Source: an uncultured Collinsella sp. (GTDB lineage: Bacteria > Actinomycetota > Coriobacteriia > Coriobacteriales > Coriobacteriaceae). Taken from it: a stretch of DNA of 27,820 bases. Each line of letters begins with the position of its first letter. Within the stretch, counting starts at the first letter, position 1. Where the stretch lies: positions 1-27,820 of the forward strand of contig CABUUJ010000027.1 of the NCBI GenBank assembly GCA_902494715.1. Reading direction: 5' to 3'. The position numbers and the translations under genes are program-made. A model generated the notes under the pieces. The model had not been told where the DNA came from, did no database searches, and worked only from the letters and a program-made list of their open reading frames with translations. This document shows positions 23,503-27,820 of the stretch, piece after piece.

Positions 23503-24129
23503 ATGTCTACCAAAATTGAAGTCAATGCCATGGGCGATGCCTGCCCGCTGCCCGTCGTCAAGACGCTTAAGGCACTCAAACAGCTTGATGGCGAGGGTGC
23601 CGTGGTGACCTCGGTCGATAACGAGACCGCTGTCAAGAATATCTCCAAGATGGCGCAGGAGAAGGGCTGCACGGCCTCGGTCGAGAAGGTTTCTGACGCC
23701 GAGTGGCACGTGACCGTGGCGACCTCTGGCGCCGTTGCCGTGGCCGATCCCGAGCAGGACGGTGCTGCCTTCTGTGATGCCAGCGCCGGCAAGGGCAAGC
23801 TCGTCATTTCCGTCTACACCGACTGCATGGGCCGCGGCGACGACGAGCTGGGCCACAAGCTCATGAAGGCCTTCATCTTTGCCGTGACGCAGCAGGAGGA
23901 GCTGCCCGCGACCATGCTGTTCTACAACGGCGGCGCCAAGCTCACCGTCGAGGGCTCACCGGTACTCGACGACCTGAAGGGTCTGGCCGAGCAGGGCGTC
24001 GAGATCCTTACCTGTGGCACCTGCCTCGACCACTATGGCATTAAGGACCAGCTTGCCGTGGGCGAGGTCACCAACATGTACGTGATCGTGGAGAAGATGG
24101 AGCAGGCCGTGCGTGTCGTGCGCCCGTAG
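23503..24129 (+). CDS. yedF: Selenium-metabolism sulfurtransferase-like protein YedF
   Basis: This 208-aa, two-part protein has an N-terminal TusA/SirA-like domain with the CPxP motif (Cys14, CPLP). It also has a C-terminal DsrE-like domain with TDCMGRGDDELGHKLMKAF near residues 105-123 and CGTCLDHYG near 169-177. This architecture is the YedF group that occurs beside selD. The conserved cysteines suggest a carrier of selenium or sulfur as per-thiol groups between the desulfurase and SelD, although no reaction is proven. GAAAGGA lies 7 nt before the ATG. The gene ends 19 nt before the DUF3343 gene. Confidence 0.9.
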   Translation: MSTKIEVNAMGDACPLPVVKTLKALKQLDGEGAVVTSVDNETAVKNISKMAQEKGCTASVEKVSDAEWHVTVATSGAVAVADPEQDGAAFCDASAGKGKLVISVYTDCMGRGDDELGHKLMKAFIFAVTQQEELPATMLFYNGGAKLTVEGSPVLDDLKGLAEQGVEILTCGTCLDHYGIKDQLAVGEVTNMYVIVEKMEQAVRVVRP

Positions 24130-24148
24130 CGTATTGGTTGGAGTTGTC

Positions 24149-24400
24149 ATGAGGGAGAAGCGCCCGGCGCTTGTCATCACGTTTCCCACCACGGCGGCCG
24201 CTATGGGCTGCGAGTCCTTGTGCATCGAGCGCGGCCTTCCAGGGCGAACGATTCCCGTGCCCGGGGAGGTCGCTGCCGGCTGCGGCTTGGCGTGGAAGGC
24301 TTTGCCTTCGGATGAGGACCTGCTGCGCGGCGAGCTTGCCGCGGCGGGCGTCCCCACCGAGGGCTTTACGGTGATCGACATGTGGGAGGTCGTGCGATGA
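24149..24400 (+). CDS. DUF3343 family protein, putative Se/S carrier
   Basis: This 83-aa protein matches the small DUF3343 family that is regularly found next to selD, yedF and a desulfurase. It shows TTAAAMGCES near residues 14-23 and the pattern GRTIPVPGEVAAGCGLAWK near 32-50, which has one conserved cysteine (Cys45). A role as a selenium or sulfur donor/acceptor has been proposed from gene neighbourhood only. The ATG has GGAG 7 nt upstream, and its stop overlaps the start of the next gene (ATGA), so the two are translationally coupled. Confidence 0.8.
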   Translation: MREKRPALVITFPTTAAAMGCESLCIERGLPGRTIPVPGEVAAGCGLAWKALPSDEDLLRGELAAAGVPTEGFTVIDMWEVVR

Positions 24401-25536
24401 TCTACCTGGATAACGCGGCGACGACCATGCACAAGCCGCAGACAGTCATCGATGCCGTGACGCAGGCGATGTGCTCGCTCGGCAATGCTGGGCGCGGTGC
24501 CACGTCGGGTGCGCTCGATGCGGCGCGTACCATTCACGTCTGTCGCGCCAAGCTTGCGCGGTTGCTGGGCTGCCCGCATGCTGACCATGTTTGTTTTACG
24601 CCCAACTCCACGGCGGCGCTCAACACCGCCATCAATGGCGTGGTTCGTCCCGGCGACCGTGTGGTCACGACGGTGCTCGAGCACAACTCCGTGCTGCGTC
24701 CGCTCAACCGCCTGGCGGCAGAGCAGGGCGTGACCGTTGAGCATGCGGGCTGCGACGCGAGCGGCGTGCTCGACTACGACGAGCTCGAGCAGCTGGTCAC
24801 GCCGGGTACGCGTGCCGTGGTGGTGACGCACGCCTCCAATGTGACCGGCAACTCGGTCGACATTGTGCGTGTGGCCGCCATGGCCCATGCGGTAGGTGCG
24901 CTGGTGATTGTCGATGCCTCGCAGTCTGCCGGCATGGCGCATATCGATATGCAGGCCATGGGGCTCGACGTGGTGTGCTTCACCGGCCACAAGGGGCTCA
25001 TGGGACCCCAAGGCACCGGCGGCCTGGCCGTGGCGGAGGGCATTGACGTGGCTCCGTGGGCCATGGGCGGCACGGGCGTGCACAGCTTCGATGCGCTGCA
25101 GCCGCTTGAGTGGCCCACGCGCCTCGAGGCGGGCACGCTCAACGGCCACGGTATCGCCGGCCTTTCTGCCGGCCTCGACTTTATCGAGGCCCAGGGTGGG
25201 GTCGAGGCGATTGCGGCGCATGAGCGCTCGCTTGCAGAGCGCTTCCTCGCCGGTGTTCGCGAAATCCCCGGCATTGCGCTCTACGGTGCGTTTGACCAGC
25301 TCGTGCGCTCGGCGATTGTGTCGCTCAACGTAGGCGATATCGACTCTGCCGAGATCTCGGACGCGCTTATGCAAGGGTGGGGGATTGCGACGCGCCCCGG
25401 CGCCCATTGCGCTCCGCTCATGCACCGCGCGCTCGGGACCGAGCGCCAGGGCGTCGTTCGTTTCTCGTTTGGGTATTTCAACACGACCGAAGAAGTCGAC
25501 ACGGCTATCGATGCTCTGCGCGATTTAGCCTGCTAA
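24397..25536 (+). CDS. Cysteine desulfurase / selenocysteine lyase-type aminotransferase V, selenium-linked
   Basis: This 379-aa PLP enzyme of aminotransferase class V starts with MIYLDNAATT. Asp173 and Gln176 lie in VDASQSAG, and the PLP lysine is Lys199 in TGHKG. The reactive cysteine is near 338 in RPGAHCAPLMH. It releases sulfur or selenium from cysteine or selenocysteine as a persulfide or perselenide, and here it probably supplies YedF or SelD with selenium. Subtype II (SufS/CsdB-like) is likely, because the loop around the catalytic Cys is short. The start overlaps the DUF3343 stop. A strong terminator ends the operon. Confidence 0.9.
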   Translation: MIYLDNAATTMHKPQTVIDAVTQAMCSLGNAGRGATSGALDAARTIHVCRAKLARLLGCPHADHVCFTPNSTAALNTAINGVVRPGDRVVTTVLEHNSVLRPLNRLAAEQGVTVEHAGCDASGVLDYDELEQLVTPGTRAVVVTHASNVTGNSVDIVRVAAMAHAVGALVIVDASQSAGMAHIDMQAMGLDVVCFTGHKGLMGPQGTGGLAVAEGIDVAPWAMGGTGVHSFDALQPLEWPTRLEAGTLNGHGIAGLSAGLDFIEAQGGVEAIAAHERSLAERFLAGVREIPGIALYGAFDQLVRSAIVSLNVGDIDSAEISDALMQGWGIATRPGAHCAPLMHRALGTERQGVVRFSFGYFNTTEEVDTAIDALRDLAC

Positions 25537-25559
25537 AGCTGCTAGACCGTTTATACTTG

Positions 25560-25590
25560 CGGGACGGGTGTTTTTGCCCGTCCCGTTTTT
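25560..25590 (+). terminator. Terminator of the selenium operon
   Basis: A 9-bp perfect stem (25560-25568 with 25577-25585) is followed by a T5 tract. Confidence 0.9.
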
Positions 25591-25613
25591 GTTTCGACTC
25601 GAAAGGTGGTCCC

Positions 25614-26972
25614 ATGGCTTCATCCGCCTCGCGTGGTCTACGCTCCGACCATGTCGTTACCGTCGGCATCGCCCTGTTCTCGATGCTCTTTGGCGCCGGC
25701 AACCTCATTATTCCGCCGCTGCTGGCGCTGCAGGCAGGTTCTGCCACGCCGGTCGCCATGCTCGGCTTTCTGATTGCAGCCATCGGCCTGCCCGTCATGG
25801 GCTTTATCGCCGTCGCGCTCGCCGGCACGGCCCGCGAGCTGGCCGGGCGCGTGCACCCCAAGTTTGGTGAGTTCTTTGTCGCGGCGGTCTATTTAGCGAT
25901 CGGTCCGTGCCTGGCCATTCCGCGCACGAGCTCTACGGCCTTCGAGATGCTGGTGCCGCTGCTGCCGGAGGGCGTCTCGCTCGGTACGGCTCGCCTGGTG
26001 TTTGCCATCGGGTTCTTCGTTGTCGCGTTTGCGCTCACGCTGCGCCCGGGTGTCATCACACGCGTGCTCGGCCGCATTACGGGCCCCGCGCTCATTGCAC
26101 TCATCGTGCTGGTCGTGGGTGCTGCCGTGGTCTCGCCGCTGGGACCGGCTGCCGCACCTCAGGCTCCTTACGATGCCGGTGCTGCCGTGCAAGGCTTTTT
26201 GACCGGCTACCAGACCATGGACCTGCTCGCGTCTCTCGCCTTTGGCATTATCATCGCCGAGACCATCCACGAGCTGGGTGTTACCGATGACAAGCGCGTG
26301 GCCTTCGAGATTTCGCGTTCCGGTGTGATCGCCGGCGTGCTCATGGCCGTCATCTACTGCGGCCTGGCGCTTGCCGGCATGCAGCTCGGCACGGTTATGC
26401 CCGATGCTACCAACGGCGCCGCCATCCTTGCCCGTTCGGCCTCTATGCACTTTGGTCTTGTCGGCACGGTCGTGGTCTTTGCGATCTTTTTCCTTGCCTG
26501 CATGAACGTGTGCATCGGTCTTATTAGCTGCTGCTCGCGTTACTTCTGCGAGACGTATGTGGTTAAAGGGGGAGCGGAGGCTTCCGAGGAGGCTATGCGC
26601 CGTCCCTTTGCGATCCTCGCCTTTGTGTTCGCGGCGTTTTCGTGCGTGCTCTCCAACGTGGGGCTCGACATGATCCTCATGTTCTCGGTGCCCATGCTCA
26701 ACGCCTTGTATCCCGTTGCCATCGTGCTGGTACTGATGGGCCTGGTGCACGGTTTTTGCGATGCGCATCCGCAGGTGTGGGTTTGGGTCGGCGGCGTTGT
26801 CGCGGTGCAGAGCGTAATCACTTCGGTCCGCGATGCGTTCTTTGCTGGCGCGTGGCTGCCGTTCGATGCGCTGCCGTTGGCGGATATCGGTGCCGCGTGG
26901 GCGCCGGTTGCTGTGGCGGCGTTTGTGATCGGTTTGGTTCATAGCCAGTTTGTCGCACATTCGAGGAGCTAG
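25614..26972 (+). CDS. brnQ: Branched-chain amino acid carrier (LIVCS family, BrnQ)
   Basis: This inner-membrane protein of 452 aa has about 12 hydrophobic helices. It begins with the BrnQ signature VGIALFSMLFGAGNLIIPPLLALQAG. Later marks are AIGPCLAIPRTSSTAFEM near residues 99-116, GYQTMDLLASLAFGIIIAETI near 196-216, and a long helical C-terminus. It imports leucine, isoleucine and valine with Na+ or H+. The ATG at 25614 has GAAAGGTGG upstream and follows the terminator. Longer in-frame starts run back into the desulfurase gene and are rejected. Confidence 0.9.
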   Translation: MASSASRGLRSDHVVTVGIALFSMLFGAGNLIIPPLLALQAGSATPVAMLGFLIAAIGLPVMGFIAVALAGTARELAGRVHPKFGEFFVAAVYLAIGPCLAIPRTSSTAFEMLVPLLPEGVSLGTARLVFAIGFFVVAFALTLRPGVITRVLGRITGPALIALIVLVVGAAVVSPLGPAAAPQAPYDAGAAVQGFLTGYQTMDLLASLAFGIIIAETIHELGVTDDKRVAFEISRSGVIAGVLMAVIYCGLALAGMQLGTVMPDATNGAAILARSASMHFGLVGTVVVFAIFFLACMNVCIGLISCCSRYFCETYVVKGGAEASEEAMRRPFAILAFVFAAFSCVLSNVGLDMILMFSVPMLNALYPVAIVLVLMGLVHGFCDAHPQVWVWVGGVVAVQSVITSVRDAFFAGAWLPFDALPLADIGAAWAPVAVAAFVIGLVHSQFVAHSRS

Positions 26973-26983
26973 GGTTTCTGCGC

Positions 26984-27012
26984 TTGCACAGGCGGGAAGT
27001 CTCCCCTATAAT
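26984..27012 (+). promoter_or_regulatory. Promoter of the tRNA pair
   Basis: TTGCAC (26984-26989) and TATAAT (27007-27012) are separated by exactly 17 nt, 50 nt upstream of tRNA-Pro. It is the best sigma-70 match in the window. Confidence 0.8.
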
Positions 27013-27063
27013 TTCCTTCGCTTTGGGACACGCAAGGTTTATGCCTTAGCTGCTCAACACCTT

Positions 27064-27140
27064 CGGGACGTGGCGCAGTTTGGTAGCGCGCCTGCTTTGG
27101 GAGCAGGATGTCGCAGGTTCAAATCCTGTCGTCCCGACCA
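27064..27140 (+). tRNA. tRNA-Pro (anticodon TGG)
   Basis: 77 nt with encoded CCA. Acceptor arms CGGGACG and CGTCCCG pair, the anticodon arm CCTGC-TTTGGGA-GCAGG gives anticodon TGG, and the T arm GCAGG-TTCAAAT-CCTGT is normal. Confidence 0.95.
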
Positions 27141-27146
27141 TATCTT

Positions 27147-27220
27147 GCGGGCGTAGTTCAATGGTAGAACCCCAGCCTTCCAAGCTGATGACGCGGGTTC
27201 GATTCCCGTCGCCCGCTCCA
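27147..27220 (+). tRNA. tRNA-Gly (anticodon TCC)
   Basis: 74 nt with encoded CCA. Acceptor arms GCGGGCG and CGCCCGC pair. The anticodon loop is CTTCCAA (anticodon TCC), and the T arm contains GCGGG-TTCGATT-CCCGT. It is 6 nt after tRNA-Pro, so both are probably one transcript. Its 3' end is duplicated at 27404. Confidence 0.95.
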
Positions 27221-27232
27221 TAGGATAGTTTT

Positions 27233-27269
27233 AACGGCTTTGGCTCTATTTGGTGCCAGAGCCGTTTTT
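27233..27269 (+). terminator. Terminator of the tRNA pair
   Basis: The stem AACGGCTTTGGC/GCCAGAGCCGTT (27233-27244 with 27255-27266, one G-T pair) is followed by T5. Confidence 0.85.
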
Positions 27270-27280
27270 ATAAGCGTGCC

Positions 27281-27301
27281 GGGCGATGGGAATCGAACCC
27301 G
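27281..27301 (-). repeat. Inverted copy of the tRNA-Gly T arm
   Basis: The reverse complement of this 21-nt stretch matches the tRNA-Gly T arm and acceptor 3' strand with one mismatch. Together with the direct copy at 27404 it forms an inverted repeat around the hairpin run at 27306-27400. Confidence 0.65.
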
Positions 27302-27305
27302 GCAG

Positions 27306-27400
27306 GGTGCGAAGCTGAGAAAATGCGTGAGCATTTTCCAGCGCAGCACGCAAGGGCCAACGGCCCGCAGCGAAACAAGGGTTTGCGAAGCAAACCCTTG
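27306..27400. other. Run of hairpins between tRNA fragments
   Basis: Three perfect hairpins lie one after the other: AAAATGC/GCATTTT (27320-27326 with 27331-27337), GGGCC/GGCCC (27354-27358 with 27362-27366) and an 11-bp stem 27376-27386 with 27390-27400 around GAA. No coding potential is credible. It may be a small RNA or the remains of a mobile element. Confidence 0.55.
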
Positions 27401-27403
27401 GAC

Positions 27404-27423
27404 TTCCCGTCGCCCGCTCCATA
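27404..27423 (+). repeat. Duplicated 3' end of tRNA-Gly (att-like)
   Basis: 20 nt identical to 27203-27222, i.e. the tRNA-Gly 3' end including CCA plus two bases. The match continues with one mismatch through GATAG, and the following sequence (27424-27470) folds like a decayed copy of the tRNA terminator. This is the arrangement left by site-specific integration at a tRNA gene or by a tandem duplication. Confidence 0.7.
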
Positions 27424-27499
27424 AGATAGATGAATGGCTCTGATTCCTTTTGGGACCAGAGTCATTTTCATATACATGTCGGGACCCCACATCCCCTCT

Positions 27500-27820
27500 T
27501 GAGTTGCGGTGAAATAGTTCCTGGATGGGGGTGCGGACGATTTCTTGGACCGCGCCTAGGCGTATCCAAGCTTCCTGCGGTACTCCATCGGGCTCAGCCA
27601 CCCGAGGGACTTCTTGATCCGCTCCTCACGATAGTATACGAGGTAGGCCTCGAGCCTGCCCATGAACTCCCCGGCCGTCACGCCCTCCCAGTCCCTGTAG
27701 CGGAAGAACTCGTTCTTGAGGCGGCCGAAGAAGCCCTCGCAGGCCGAGTTGTCCGGGCTGCAGCCCTTCGCGGACATGCTCCTGACCAGGCCGTTCTCCT
27801 CGCAGATCCCGATCCACTCC
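27500..27820. mobile_element. Right part of an IS3-family insertion sequence, continuing past the window
   Basis: The 3' end of an IS3-type transposase gene (minus strand) is followed by about 55 non-coding bases. A likely terminus begins TGAGTTGCGG at 27500, consistent with the TG...CA ends of IS3 elements. The exact boundary, target duplication and other end are not visible. The terminal 16 nt (27502-27517) recur in the hairpin at 10275-10343. Confidence 0.65.
27556..27820 (-). CDS. IS3-family transposase (OrfB, integrase core), C-terminal part, 5' end outside window
   Basis: The frame is open from the window edge to TAG at 27556, giving 87 residues of an rve-type DDE transposase. The end of the catalytic core is clear: ENGLVRSMSAKGCSPDNSACEG contains the final catalytic Glu of DDE in the ACEGFFGRLK segment. 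The C-terminal YREERIKKSLGWLSPMEYRRK fits the IS3 OrfB tail (KR.H..LG..SP). An internal ATG at 27777 is not the true start, because the reading frame continues to the edge. Whether the element is intact cannot be judged. Confidence 0.85.
   Translation of the reverse strand, partial: EWIGICEENGLVRSMSAKGCSPDNSACEGFFGRLKNEFFRYRDWEGVTAGEFMGRLEAYLVYYREERIKKSLGWLSPMEYRRKLGYA

Noticed and set aside
26950..27156. 68-aa open frame across tRNA-Pro
   Set aside because: It reads straight through the tRNA gene and its promoter; peptides of this type are a well-known artefact of tRNA loci.
27158..27601. 147-aa minus-strand frame across tRNA-Gly and the IS end
   Set aside because: It contains the typical spurious translation of a tRNA antisense strand and spans the hairpin run and two terminators.

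Overview
The window is GC-rich, densely coded chromosomal DNA that reads like a Collinsella-type member of the Coriobacteriia (gut Actinobacteria). This assignment rests on codon usage, the style of the 388-aa four-domain ribosomal protein S1, the class A RNase P RNA, the many GAAAGG-type ribosome binding sites and the anaerobic gene content. It is an inference from protein resemblance, not a database match.

Layout. Positions 1-5650 hold an iron-sulfur L-cysteine desulfidase/serine dehydratase-like gene (cyuA), a convergent HAD phosphatase, rpsA, the RNase P RNA gene (rnpB) and a YigZ/IMPACT gene. Positions 5650-12850 are a series of mostly single-gene units: a C_GCAxxG_C_C redox protein, O-acetylhomoserine sulfhydrylase, an MFS exporter, xanthine phosphoribosyltransferase, a small GGQ release-factor-like protein, a diacylglycerol-kinase-type lipid kinase and a CLC antiporter whose motifs look more like the fluoride (CLC-F) type. 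Positions 13034-18449 are a molybdenum block: moeA-mog, then modA, an unusual modB fused to a large exported domain, and modC. Positions 18880-25536 are a selenium/anaerobic-reductase block: two paralogous double-cubane-cluster reductases, their ASKHA-type activator ATPase, a selenophosphate synthetase that itself needs selenocysteine (in-frame TGA at 22444), YedF, a DUF3343 protein and a cysteine desulfurase. A BrnQ transporter, tRNA-Pro, tRNA-Gly and the 3' end of an IS3-family transposase (cut by the window edge) complete the window.

How the parts fit. The desulfurase, DUF3343 protein, YedF and SelD plausibly mobilise and activate selenium. The activator ATPase plausibly drives low-potential electrons into the two double-cubane reductases. 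The adjacent Mo uptake and cofactor-insertion genes suggest that the cell makes Mo- and Se-dependent enzymes, encoded elsewhere. Sec in SelD implies that selA, selB and selC are present elsewhere in the genome.

Most unusual signals: (i) four intergenic elements of about 90-100 nt share an internal core and a CU-rich loop, but each has a different, mostly perfect outer stem; (ii) the reductase-selenium operon, with one of these elements between the two paralogs; (iii) the ModB fusion; (iv) a duplicated tRNA-Gly 3' end enclosing a run of hairpins beside an IS end.
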